Shown piece after piece: positions 12,851 to 24,700 of a stretch of DNA of 64,000 nucleotides. A model generated the notes under the pieces. The model did not search any database. It saw only the letters and a list, made by a program, of their open reading frames with translations, and was not told the DNA's origin. The DNA is from Echinococcus granulosus. Taxonomy: Eukaryota; Platyhelminthes; Cestoda; Cyclophyllidea; Taeniidae. The position numbers and the translations under genes are program-made. The stretch spans positions 384,320 to 448,319 of the forward strand of contig NW_020170428.1 in the NCBI RefSeq assembly GCF_000524195.1, read 5' to 3'. How positions within the stretch are numbered: position 1 is the first letter of the stretch; every line of letters starts with the position of its first letter.

Positions 12851-13529
12851 TGAGCCAAAAAATACTTATTAGATGATATCCAGCAAGACATCCTATACTT
12901 GCTACACCTCAGCCCTTTTACTATCACTAGCTTCTCATCGCATAAAATAAAAACAGTGACAGTGGCAAAGGAATGAGAGTAGTCAACGGAGAGCCACTAT
13001 TTTACGAGATCAAAATAAACCATCAATGGATGATGTAAAACAATAAGATGTTATTAGGATACAAATGAATATCTCCATATTGGATCACTTAAAAAACCAG
13101 AATATGTAGGAGATAAAGAAGCTATAGATACTGACAGGAGCACGGACCAATCAACTAGGTATGGGTCGAGAGACCTTGGGATGCATTAAGAGTATTAGTA
13201 TATTTAAAACTGACTTCACTTCTGCAGCCCTCTGTAAACCAAATCATTTCTTTGTCAAAAATTAAGTTTTTAAAGTGCAAATGCTTGCACAAGTGTTGTA
13301 ACGCACTAGCAGTCACAGGTGTTTTGCCATTTCGGAGTAGCTGATAATAACTTAGAATAATTAGATTGATCTTACTCTGTTTCGTAGTAAAACATGCAAA
13401 TAACTGAAAACGCCTATTGCACCTCATTGGCTTGAAATTTTGGGAGGACTTAACGTGAGCACTTCGGCCCTCCAAGTCCGTTCTGGGTTCGAAAGTCGTC
13501 AAGGTACTATGGCAGAGTATTTTAGCGTA

Positions 13530-13750
13530 CCGAGACTCCCTGAAGACGAAAGAAGATAAAATACTCGGGCAGAATATATATATTCAGCACGGNNNNNNNN
13601 NNNNNNNNNNNNNNNNNNNNNNNNNNNNNNNNNNNNNNNNNNNNNNNNNNNNNNNNNNNNNNNNNNNNNNNNNNNNNNNNNNNNNNNNNNNNAAAAGTGG
13701 CGCCTCACCAATGCCGAGGGATAAACCGCTATCGTATTACAGTATTGCTG
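13530..13750. repeat. Dispersed repeat (family B), copy 1, broken by an assembly gap
   Basis: The left part contains ATACTCGGGCAGAATATATA. After the N-run, the right part reads like GCGCCTCACCAATGCCGAGG, then GATAAACCGCTATCGTATTA. Both halves align in the same order and spacing class with 41698-41860, which is intact (ACTCGGGAAGAATATATATT and GGGATAAACCACTATCGTAC). The repeat probably caused the gap. The class is unknown. It could be a short non-autonomous retroelement, but I see no coding sequence in it. Confidence 0.65.
13593..13692. other. Assembly gap (100 N)
   Basis: A run of exactly 100 N, so the real length is unknown. It lies inside dispersed repeat family B. Confidence 0.98.
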
Positions 13751-14546
13751 ACGTATGGGAGGGTTGAGAGGCTACTGCCATAGCTCTGAGGCCACGCCAG
13801 TGAGGAAGAATACAATTCGCAGAGGATTTGGTGCTTACCACACCAGGCGCACAAACCCTCTTCTTTGCAGCTTCATTTACGGTGCTAGTGTTTGTAAACT
13901 TCTAGTCAGCCGCCACATCTTAGTCAGCCATCGAATTTGAGTTCAACTGTGGAGGTATGCGACCTCAGAGTCTCCCGTCTATTCCGACAATCTCACTTTA
14001 TCTGGATTTTCCCCCTGTTTAGGAGCTGTATTGGGACAAGGTCATGTGCTGGTCAACACATGCCTGTCGCTGGTCGTAGGACTACTGACCCAAAGCCTGA
14101 ATCATTTAATAAAGGACAAAGATTAAGGTAATCTTGGAGGAGTGAGGTTCCACATCTATTCCTCCTTGCCACTTTTTTCTCCCTTCAGTGCTGTCCATCC
14201 ATCTATCCACGTTCTATTCAGCTAGTCGAGAGGTAGAGTAGGTATCGTATGCCCACTTGATTGACATGTTTATGCTAGTACCGCTGATCACATCACACTT
14301 AAACCAGACTTCACGCCAGGCCCCCAACCTGTTTCAATTAATTACTCCGTTCCAATTGACCTGCATCGCACCCGCATTCGACATCATGCGAAAAGACAAA
14401 TAAGAGTAGAACACCACCCAATCAAAATAGAATTCTGTATGTTCAAGCGACACGATGAGTGACAATTACAAATGACCATGGTCCAGGAAATAAAAGACAA
14501 TGAAAGAGGTAAGTCCAACGTTCAGTTTCGCAAGTGCTCTGGATAC

Positions 14547-17500
14547 TCATTCAGCTCTCCACCACATTATGACCTTCTTTCCGCGTTCACATGAGATCAT
14601 ATAAGTGCCATGGGAACTCCAGTGGGTGCAAATGACCATGTTGCTGAAGGTGTAGATGAACAAGGTCAGTTTAATCAATTTCAAACAACAGTGGCGCAAG
14701 GATATTTACAAGTCAGGAAAAAGGACAAAAAAGCAAATCCTTTTAAACCATTAAAAAATCCGGAACATTCAATTATTTGGGATCATACGTCGGCTAACTT
14801 GGCTATCAAGTGGGAACATTGCATTCTCCTCCCAAAGTTCTAAAGATTGATGCTGAGGTCCTCAAGTGGCTGGAAGCCTACTGAATCAACAATCTGAGGT
14901 CACACAAGGTCTTAACATGGGCGAACGAAGCAACACCCAACCTGATGTAATGAATTTATTGACAAAGTTCTGCGTTAATAATTAAGAAGGTGAAAAATAT
15001 TCGAGGCGGACCAGTAATGGGTGGATCCGGATAAACTGAATTGGGGTGAACAAACCAGACAAAAGCCTTTCCATCTATGTTTAAGTACGACTTCAATCTA
15101 AATGCTTCGGGAACATTAATAGACGATGCTTGACCGATGATTCGATTGAGAATTAACGTACCACGCGAGAGATGTGATTGAATTCCGTCATAAATGACCA
15201 TGAGGCAGATATGACAGGAGCGGGTAAATGAAATCTATTGAATTTGTGTATAAAAAACCCCCTCAAAACCGCTTTAAAAAGAAGGAGCTCAATAACTCCG
15301 ATCTAGACTCACTCATGACCGTGCAGAATGCTTTCCACAATCCCGGTGTTGGTATTCCATACAAAGATGTCGCCATTCTGCGATCCACATGCGACGAATG
15401 TCCCATCCGGTGAAAAACAAGGCCGAACGCAGTCTGCATGTACATGGAAGTCCTCAGCTTGAAAGGTTTTCAGGATGCTATTTTGACGAAGATCAACGAT
15501 GTGCAGAGTGTCGTTTCGCGTACAAGCCAGGACATAGGTACCGTCTACATAAGGAACGAGAGGGCGGATTATTAGAGGGGCCTCAAAGACGCGGCACTCA
15601 CCATTTGAGACATCTAAGCCAGTGATTCGACCGGAGAGAGGGGTCTCTCTGATCTGATGGCCAGATTCCTGATCCCAGATACGAATTTTCTTGTCTGAAT
15701 GCCCACTGACGAGGCTACGCGTGGATGGACAAGCGAGGATGTCGTAGCATAGGGAAGTGACAAGAATGGTTCGTGAGCACTGACGTCGTCCCACATTCCA
15801 CAGCTGGCAAGGCAGGAAGACATCAACTTGTAAATGCATTCATTACCTCCCTGCGATCACTTCTTTTTTCAAATGGAAAGGTATGGGTGAGTACTAGGGG
15901 TGTTCGTGTTAAACCTGCTACCGTAGTGGCAGGTGTAATATTGCCACTTCTTGTAATAACTAGCCCCGTCAGACATCGCTAGTCATAAAATCAGACAACA
16001 ATGGCGAGTGCATCAATGGTGCAGTGCGTGGTGATGAATGAAGCCTCTCGTGAATAAGATTAAAGGCGTAAAATTCGTGGATATCTACTCGTATTGATAG
16101 AATGCTTCAACCATAATAAAATGCGGGGAGAAGTGTTTAGTAGGACTCTGCAGCCAATGTAAAGTAAAGGCTTCTTTAGGGTCCCAAAAAATTGAATAAT
16201 AAAACCAAACCTTGATGGTACGATCATAGGAAGCCGTGACAATTCCACTGACAGCATCTCCACCATCGACAAAACGCGCTGCCACCACACGATCCGAGTG
16301 ACCTGTTAGATTGACCTTGAGACGTCGATCTGCGAGTGTCCAAACGCGACACGCGAAATCACTGGAAGCACCTAAGACCATAGTTTCCTACAAGGAAAAG
16401 GGAAGTGAAGTTTATTATGATAGCACAAAAAAACAACGCAAGCGATTGATGCGACCACAACGGGCGTTCAAGTCAAATCGGGAGTTCTGATTTCACAACT
16501 ACGAAAATCCACGATCCTGTGGCCGCAATACACACGTAAGTGGCAAAGGTGCCATTGCTGCTTACCAAAGTCGGGACACACGTCCCACGTAATCCAATGG
16601 AGCAGAAAATAACTGACCTTTAACTACCTGGTTGTCGATGAGTGAGAGTCCAAATGTCGTGATGCTTAAGAGCACCATAATGAAAAAAATTGGGGAGAGG
16701 AAAGAGAAATTAACCAAATTTTCACCATCCTAATAAAGCGGAAATTTTTACCTCTTGGTCAAAGTCCACTGCGGTAACTCCGGCGTTGCATCCAACCAAG
16801 GAGGTTTGCGAATCGTATTTCTCTGGAGCATAAATGTTAATAGTGAGGAAAAGAAGTCGGTTTTACTTACCACCTCTTATACTGCACAGCCAAACTTTTC
16901 TGTCCAGGCCGCCATAGGAGAGCAGCTTTCCCGAAGGACTGATTCTAACGCAATTTACATCATCGGCGGTAGTCTAGCGATTTAAGAAAGCATAGAAGGC
17001 GACAAACGACCTACGATAGTGAACGCCATTATGTCGGGTAAAGAAGAAAAAGCACGACCCCTTTGGCTAGAGTGCCCCTCTTCTACGCTAAGAGGCATGC
17101 AGGCAGCGTCAAGAAGCCCTCTATGAATTAATTCACGCTGAAGTCTAGGAGTGAAAATAGAAGTAACGACAATGCAAGTGCTCACTGAAGCCTCATATCA
17201 GATTCAGAGTTTTTGAGATCCTCAATCTGTTTTTGAAGAAAGGTGATTTGCGCCAAACATTGCAACCTATCCTCCACCAATTCTCTTTTATCATATTCTA
17301 GACGTCCCACCGTTAATGCGGTGGCTGTCTGTTCGTCCAAAAGGGTATTGTTAGCAGACTTAAGTTGGTCAATAGTTTCCATACATGATCGATTTATTTT
17401 GTTTGATTCATCAAGAAGACTGCTTAACGCCTTTATTCTAAATTTGAAGGTTCGTTAAAATACAAGATAAACCTGTCTGCCTGTTCCTCAATTTGACCTT

Positions 17501-17924
17501 GCTTCTCCCGGACTTCGTATTGCAACTAAATTGCAATCGAAATTATCTTTGTAGAAACAAAAACCTTTTCTCTTTGACGATGGAGATTAATGACTTCTTC
17601 CTGCAGATTCAAAAGCTTCTGTTCCAACTCCGATGAATTTGCAAACTTGGCTACAGCTCTACCTTCAAACATTGACAAAAAAAAGTGCGTTACCCAGCTT
17701 CGACCCTAACACTCAATATATTGTTCTCACGTTCGAGCCGAGCATTAATAACATCGAGTTGAAAGACCCGGTCTCGAACACCGGTGTCTTTCAAAAGGTA
17801 AAGTAAAATAAATCTAATTACAGTAATTAACTATGCTTTTGTAGCCACGAGATTCCTTGTCGTCACGAACGCAAAGCCGTAAAAGTATATCATCAATCCA
17901 TAAAGAACCACCCGCAAGTGTCAT
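14547..17924 (-). CDS. ATG16L1: Autophagy protein ATG16-like 1 (WD40)
   Basis: Twelve exons in transcript order on the minus strand: 17924-17822, 17787-17694, 17658-17565, 17525-17473, 17437-17186, 17144-17015, 16973-16871, 16822-16752, 16387-16211, 15803-15602, 15544-15313, 14643-14547; total 536 codons, 535 aa. ATG16L1 dimerises, binds ATG5-ATG12 and directs LC3/Atg8 lipidation to the phagophore. The N-terminus has the ATG5-binding style motif (LWIDDILLRLCVRDD). Residues of about 35-190 form a coiled coil (SSELEQKLLNLQEEVINLHR) ending in LQRELIHRGLLDAA, comparable with LQKELAEAAKEPL in the human protein. Then come seven WD repeats: KLLSYGGLDRKVWLCSIRGE, GASSDFACRVWT, LTGHSDRVVAARF, ASYDRTIKLW, SGHSDKKIRIWD, TRNDTLHIVDLR, FSPDGTFVACGSQNGDIFVW and a final blade ending GKKVIMWWRAE. 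The second intron-containing WD stretch has a 57-nt intron (15545-15601) with no stop, so retention would add 19 residues. Neighbour tankyrase starts 783 bp away on the other strand. Confidence 0.95.
14644..15312 (-). other. Last intron of ATG16L1 with an unexplained minus-strand ORF
   Basis: This 669-nt intron separates the last blade exon from the rest. On the same strand, 15201-14956 is open for 81 codons (IQSHLSRGTLILNR, then SYLNIDGKAFVWFV) but does not belong to the WD40 fold. I do not recognise it and cannot tell whether it is an alternative exon, a decayed element or chance. Confidence 0.4.
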
Positions 17925-18707
17925 CAGCTAGGGAAACGAGTTTCAAGGTAGGCGGGGTCTAAGTGGATAGCTAAAACGAGTGTGCTTTAGCTTAAAAATT
18001 GCTGGAGGTTAAAAACTACTATTTATAAAAGTAGCACGTAAGTGTTTGACTAGTTTATTAATTGCTGCCCACAACAGGGAGCATAATTGTAGCCTATGCC
18101 TATTTTGTACTCCCTTATATATATTCTACTAATAGATGTATATACCACGCCAAAATACAAAATCCTTTATAGCATCTGTTCTTTAATTCAATACTTGGCT
18201 TTGAAGTGAGACATGAAGTGATTACTCATGCTCGAAATATAAGGTCTTATTTTTGCTAGGTTCTCAGAAGCATTTGGAATTTCGGATGATTAGGATAATA
18301 CAATTGACCTTAATATTGAAAGCCAAGAATTTGGGTGGGACTTACTAGCAGTCTGCACGAGTCACAACGTTTTATTGTGCACATGAATCATTTATAGTTT
18401 TTTTAGTTTCGAATGCCATGCACAAATGCAGTTTTTCCCACCTAAACATCCCCATATGGGATGCTCTTTATTCATCGTCACCTCATGGATTCGCTTGTAT
18501 GAATGTCCTTTTAAGCCACTTAACTTAAAAGCCACCTTTACACCACCCAACACTTTATTTGCTATTTAAATAAGTCATCTGCGTCAAACAATGAAAACTA
18601 TTGCGGTTAATAAAGACATCAAGCTCCACCCAATTGGAAGCAAGCGGATACATAAGTTCCCTTTTCTCCTTTAGCCTGTTTCCTTTCTAAGCCTTCATGA
18701 TCTACTT
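17925..18707. promoter_or_regulatory. Divergent promoter region shared by ATG16L1 and tankyrase
   Basis: The start codons of ATG16L1 (minus, 17924) and tankyrase (plus, 18708) face away from each other with 783 bp between. The interval is A/T-rich with no coding exon, so both transcripts must initiate here unless there are distant 5' UTR exons. I can point to no defined promoter element. Confidence 0.55.
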
Positions 18708-21700
18708 ATGTCCCGAGAACCCAAAGATTCGGGTTCCCGATGTTGCACCTCCATTGGTGATTCTGATGTTGTGTCCACCTCCTCCGCCTTTTCAAATCAG
18801 CTGTCTTCTGAGAACCAGGAGATCTTTGATGCATGTCGTCTCGGTGATATTTCTCGTGTTATCGTGCTCCTAGATAAGGGTGTTTCCGTAAACCTAAAGG
18901 ACGCTACGGGGAGAAAATCCACCCCACTTCATTTTGCTGCCGGTTATGGAAGGCTAAACGTTGTTGAATTGTTGATTACCAAAGGAGCCGATGTGTCTGC
19001 CAAGGATGATGGTGGTAAGCCAATTATTTTTTGAAAAAATATTTTTGTCGATTTTCGAAACTCACTTTTGTCTGAACTTTTTTTGTGATGCAGTCTCCTC
19101 TGACTCTTGATCATCTGACAGCATTGGTCTTTTACTCCTTGTCTAGGTCTGATACCGTTGCACAATGCGTGTTCTTTTGGTCACACTGAGGTGGTTCAAC
19201 TTCTTTTGGCTGCCAATTCTGACCCGAATGCGCAAGACAATTGGCATTATACTCCTTTACATGAAGCTGCTATCAAGGGAAAGGTCGATGTGTGTATTTT
19301 ATTACTCCAGGTGAGCTTTATTCTTTACGGAAATTTTTATTTTCCACGACTAATTTTCGTGGCTTATGGTTCTATTAGATTGTCGAATTGCTTAATATTT
19401 TTCCAGCTCGTCCGAAACTATAGAGCCAAAGTGTCCGGAAGTGTGAAATGTTTTTTGCATTAATCTCAGCTTGCCCAGTTATTGTATTGAATGTCAGGCG
19501 AATAAACGAACTAACCGATTCATTTGGAATGGATGGTTAGATGGATATGCTGGAATTTGATTGATGGATTGATGGGCGAACAGATGGATCATGGCTGGGT
19601 GGAGGAAAAAGGCAAATCAGCTGGAGTGATTGAGTGGTTGTAATTAGACTTCTTCCTCGATGCCTCCAGTTGTGTTCAACACTTTTGCGCTAATCACATC
19701 GTCATTTTATTGTTGGATAGACTGAGGCCATCTCTATGAGAAATTCAACGAATGGTGATGATGGGCATGTGATTTCGATGATTTCATCTGTCACATCTTT
19801 CTAGATTAACTGATGGAAGAATCGGAGGTGGATGAGTAAAAGCTGGATGTGTTGCATTTACATATGAATGAATGGGGCGTTTGATGAACAAATAGGTGGT
19901 CCGATAGAGCTTTGAGTATATTCACAAGTGTGTGAGGGACAGATAGATCAAATATTGATGGGATGATGGGCAGACATATTGGTGGTTTGAAAATGGGTGA
20001 ATTGGGGTATGGTTTAATACTGAACGAAAATCCCCACCAATAGAGGTTGATTTTCGATTTTACTAATGACATTCTTCCCTTACTCTTACTTCTTTAAATG
20101 ATGTTGGAGAACAATTTATTTATGGATTTATTTCAAACTACTTTCTGTAAGGTGCGAAGACATTTTTTTGCTGGTACCTACTTAGCATTGCTCTCATTCG
20201 TTAACCTACGAAGCATCATTTTTCATCAATGTATTTTAAACGCTCAATCGTAGTAAATGAATGATCCCCGAGGATTTTCCCCCCTTTCTTGTCTTCTTCA
20301 GCGGGAAAGTTGCTGTGAAAATACAATCTGTCATAAGTCCTCTCCTCTCCAGTGAATAAGAATTTCTTCCGTGAATTCGGCGGCACTTCATTTAGTGGAC
20401 GAACTTCATGGGGAAGAAGAGGGATGCATATTAAAGAAGTTGGTAATAAATTCAACTGACATAAGTAAATGGATGAGCACGACATGGGTGGGTAAAGGGT
20501 GGTGACCGAAATGGATGGATGAGTTGCTAGTTTTTGGATTGATGATGCATGTGCGAGTTGGTGGACGGACGGATAGATGGAATTGGGATGGTTGGATGAA
20601 TGAATAAATGAATGAATGGAAGCAGAAGTTTATGAAAAAGAGCAGTCAGCGGCATCTTCATTTTCCTTTGTAGGCCAAAGCCGATCCATATCTGCGCAAC
20701 CTTGACGGAAAGACGCCTCTTGACTTTGCTGAGGGTCCGACTGCTCAAGTGTTGGTAGGGGACTTCCGAAAGACCGAACTCCTGGAGGCTGCACGGACGG
20801 GAAAGGAGGATAAACTAGTGTCTCTGCTAACACCACAAAATGTCAACTGCCATGCAGACGATGGACGAAAGTCTACTCCTCTCCACCTTGCCGCAGGATA
20901 TAATCGGTAGGGTGCAGCAGTAGCCTCCTTATAAGTAAATTGATTGTCTGGGTGGGCACAGGCACTGGTGACATAAGCAGAACTGCGTATTCCTAGTGTA
21001 AAGGCTGTTTTGAAGCCTTCCGCCACATTTGGAGTTTGCCTGGTGCCACCAACTAGCAGCAAATTGATTTCGTTTGTTTTGCATAATAGAAATTGGGCCA
21101 AAATCAGCCACCAACTTAGCTTTCTTTTTTCGTTGAAATAATCATCACTGCAATATGTCATCCCTTCCTGACGAGGAATGAACTCTCGCATTCCACTTTA
21201 GCAAATTATTTGTTCACTGGAATCCGAGAAAACCCCTATTATTAGCCGCCTTTAGGCTCCGAACTGTCTATTTAGCATGTGACTGTGAAATGTCAAGAAA
21301 AGATGATGCGCATCACTCGGAGAAACCTCATCGGCGGAATACGGTGGGTGAGGCAGTCTCCTTTTCCCACCCCATACCATTCCATCCCATCGCTGGGTGC
21401 AGATCCTCCCACAACTAGATATTGCCATACGAGGTGTGAGAGGGCTTTCTTCCAATTAATTGAGTGACTAGTCCTGCCTGTTTGTCAACAAGGAGGGGCC
21501 TTTTTGGCCCGTAGTGAATGGCAAGTGCGTAATGAACACTTGGACTTGAAATATGCTACACAAACGCACGTACAAAGAAAATATGTGGATGTAAGAATGA
21601 AATGGTACGAGAGACAAACGTGTAGAGTGGGTAGTGTAGGATTATATCGTTTGTGGATTTGTCTTCCATAACGACCAAAAGCCATATTCATGCTATGATG

Positions 21701-24700
21701 TGTGTATGGACTACACGCAGTATTAGGTTCAAAGCGTGCTCTTTTACCTTTTCTAGTGGCCGTCCAATCCAGCTTAGGTGGCATTTATCGAGATGGGGAT
21801 GGCATATAACGGTGATAGCGCTTACTTGCGGCAGTCCATGGTGACGAAGTGTCTTTGGAACGGAAACAATTGCTTGCAGTGATGATACGCTCAGTCGGAC
21901 ACCAGTGAGGCTTTTCAGTGGTGCGAACGTTTCGAAAAAAGAAAGACCAGGCACCTGTCGTTTCCAGCTCATAGCTTGGCTTATCATCTATTTGTGTGAA
22001 CTTGAAAACAGTACTTGGAACATCTAATTCCAAATTCCCGATCGAACTTTATAGGAATGTTGAAAAATCTAAACACGCTAATGCACATCGGTCAACAAAA
22101 CATGTAGGCAGTCCTAGGATGGTGCAGTCATACAAACGAATTTTACTACGCTTAAGCTTGTATTTGAGGTTTGTCGCAAAGTGAGGTGCACTTTGCATCC
22201 CTTAACAATTTTTACCTCATCCGGGGTTGAGCAGCTGATTACCCTCTTATTTATCTACTATCGATGTCGTGTTTGAGTTCACGGAATCATCGAACTCGTA
22301 GTTACGTCCCATGCACGTGGCTTGTTCCTTCCTTTTCTTCAAACAGAACTCGGATCGTGCAGATCCTGTTAGCCACGGGTGCAGACGTTCGAGCCAAGGA
22401 TAAGGGAGGTCTTATTCCCCTACATAACGCTTGCTCCTACGGTCACTTGGAAGTTTGTGAGATGCTCCTTTCTGCTGGTGGCGGTGGATGCGCAGGTGGT
22501 TCTGTTGACTCTCTCGCCCAGCAAGTTCATGCTGCTGATCTCTGGCACTACACTCCGCTTCACGAGGCAGCAAGCAAGGCGAGAGCAGAGGTCTGTTCCC
22601 TCCTGTTGGCGCATGGAGCGGATCCCTATCAGCCGAATATTCATGGCAAGACCGCATTGGATTTGGCGCCCTCCAGAGAGCTGAAACAGAGGATTGTGTA
22701 TGAGCGGAGGGGTGAGTTGGAAGTGGATCTTCTTCTTCTGTGTTCATTATTTGCCGGCAGCATCGACTAATTATGCACTAGCATCCTTAATGTGCTTCGG
22801 AGAAACTCGTGTTTTTAGAAGCCAATTTCTGTCGTCCATCCACCCATCCATTTATTACTTCATTCACCCATGTGTACACCTTTAATTTGACTTATCCCTA
22901 CATCTATCCAGTCATCCATCCCACCTCCATTAATCCATCTAAAGATACTCTAGCATTGAAATAATCCCCGGAGGTGCTGCAAAGTAGTCGTGTCTGGTTG
23001 CAAGGCTAGAAATGGTGCTCGTGCCATCATTGTGGAGGCTGAATTGCGAAGAACTGGAAGTACCACTTTACCATATCGAAAACACCTTCGGTCTCATCAG
23101 TTGTTGTAGATCTCATGTAATTTCGATAAGAAATCGCTTTACAGAGCTCAATTTTGGAAGCTTAACTTTAGACTGGGTAATGTTCCAGCGCGTGCTTTAT
23201 CAGTATATAAATGGCTTAATAGAAACAGTTATTTAAAAGGGAAACTTTGGAACTACTTTTTGGTATCCTTCCTGCTTTTTGCTGTTTTCCCACCACTTAA
23301 TCGTCTGTCTGAGTAGATAGCAGCTTTTAAACTCTTTCAATCCAGGTGCTGTTTCCCTACTGACAGTAACACAGGGCTCTATAGTCAGCTATTCATCTTC
23401 GCAAATCTAGCCACCCACAGCTGTAGACTCCCTTCTGTAGATATCAGCCGATTCACTTGAACGTTGGCCTTCTTTGAGGTACCAGTGAAAGTCTTCCTAA
23501 TCTTCACAGGGATAAAGGCATCGGGCATATTCAGTCGAGCGACTGCTAGTGTAGCACCAGATGTCCTTCCCTTCACATACCAGGTGCTTTATTAAATACT
23601 GCATCTTTGGAAGTGAAAAAAATGTGGAAGATGATCACTACTGCCTTTGTATGTGTATGCATGTTTGGAATTCTTCTCTCCCCTTTTTCGTCTCCTCCGG
23701 TCCACCTGATTGGCTACTTACAATGCGATGGACTATTGATTCACCGACCCTCTTCGTGCACGCGCTTGTTATTCTTCGGACAGACACGTGCGCACCCACA
23801 CAGCTGTATCCATTTGTCTGTGTGCCGGTCCCTGTTCACACGTATTTGCGCGCAATTCTTTGTAGGCCACCTCCTTCTCGAAGCTTGTCGCCGATGCGAT
23901 CTGGTTCTGGTGAAGCGTCTCCTCAACTCCACTGATGATGTCCACAAGACTGCTTCCACTTTTGTCGCCGCTCCTGCTATTGCGGCTATCACGTCGTCAA
24001 CGGAACCACCTCTTCCTTCCATTTCTGACGAATCTAGAATGCCGAAGAAGCCAGCAATGCCCGGAGGTTTGGCGTCACTGTCGTGTGGGACTCCTGACCT
24101 CATCCACTTTCGACATCCGTTTAGTGGAGACACGACACTCCATATGGCAGCTACAGTGATTGTCAAGGTGGATAGAAGTAAGGAGGATGATAGAAAAACG
24201 ACTTCGCCTTCCTCTATGGTTCTTGTCAGCCAAAGGCGGCAGTTGATTGAGTTTCTGATCTCCAGGTGCGTTCAAATCCCATTTCTTCGTCCACCCATGC
24301 ATTTGGGATCCCCAATAAATTCTCGCTTTTCATGCACCTGCACATTTTGGCCAGACACTTATATATGAGTTCCATCCAATGATACCGGATTGGCTTGTCA
24401 CCGCCCTAAACGTAGTCGAATATATCATCCCTGAACATGCACAGTAAAGCTTATTAGTATGGAATCCAGTTTATTATAAGCAGAGGGCTCTTATGGGTAT
24501 AGACATGACTCTAGCCGCCAGCGACTGAAGAGCTGGCGTAGTTAAGCTTTTAATTAAAGTGAATCTCTGGGTTGCAGAGGTGCTGGCCTAAGTGAACGCA
24601 ACGCGGAAGGTCGTACAGCTCTTCACGTAGCCGCTGCCTCAGGATGCGTGGAGGCGATTCTGGCTCTGGCGCAACATGGAGCTCAAGTGAATGTCACCGA

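Larger units (their letters stand above)
12851..14546. other. Intergenic region between GCP60-like and ATG16L1 genes
   Basis: This is upstream of the GCP60-like start and downstream of the ATG16L1 stop. It contains A/T-rich sequence, a dispersed repeat interrupted by an assembly gap (13530-13750) and no recognisable coding exon. I looked here for the missing acyl-CoA-binding domain of the ACBD3-like gene and saw nothing resembling it. The ORF at 13155-13502 on the minus strand has no such signature. Confidence 0.5.

Noticed and set aside
13437..13500. Possible tRNA-like GGTTCGAA box
   Set aside because: Only the T-loop-like string is present (also near 37530). No acceptor stem, D-arm or A box could be matched.
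19806..20072. Minus-strand 88-codon ORF in tankyrase intron 2
   Set aside because: ATGG-tract artefact, as above.
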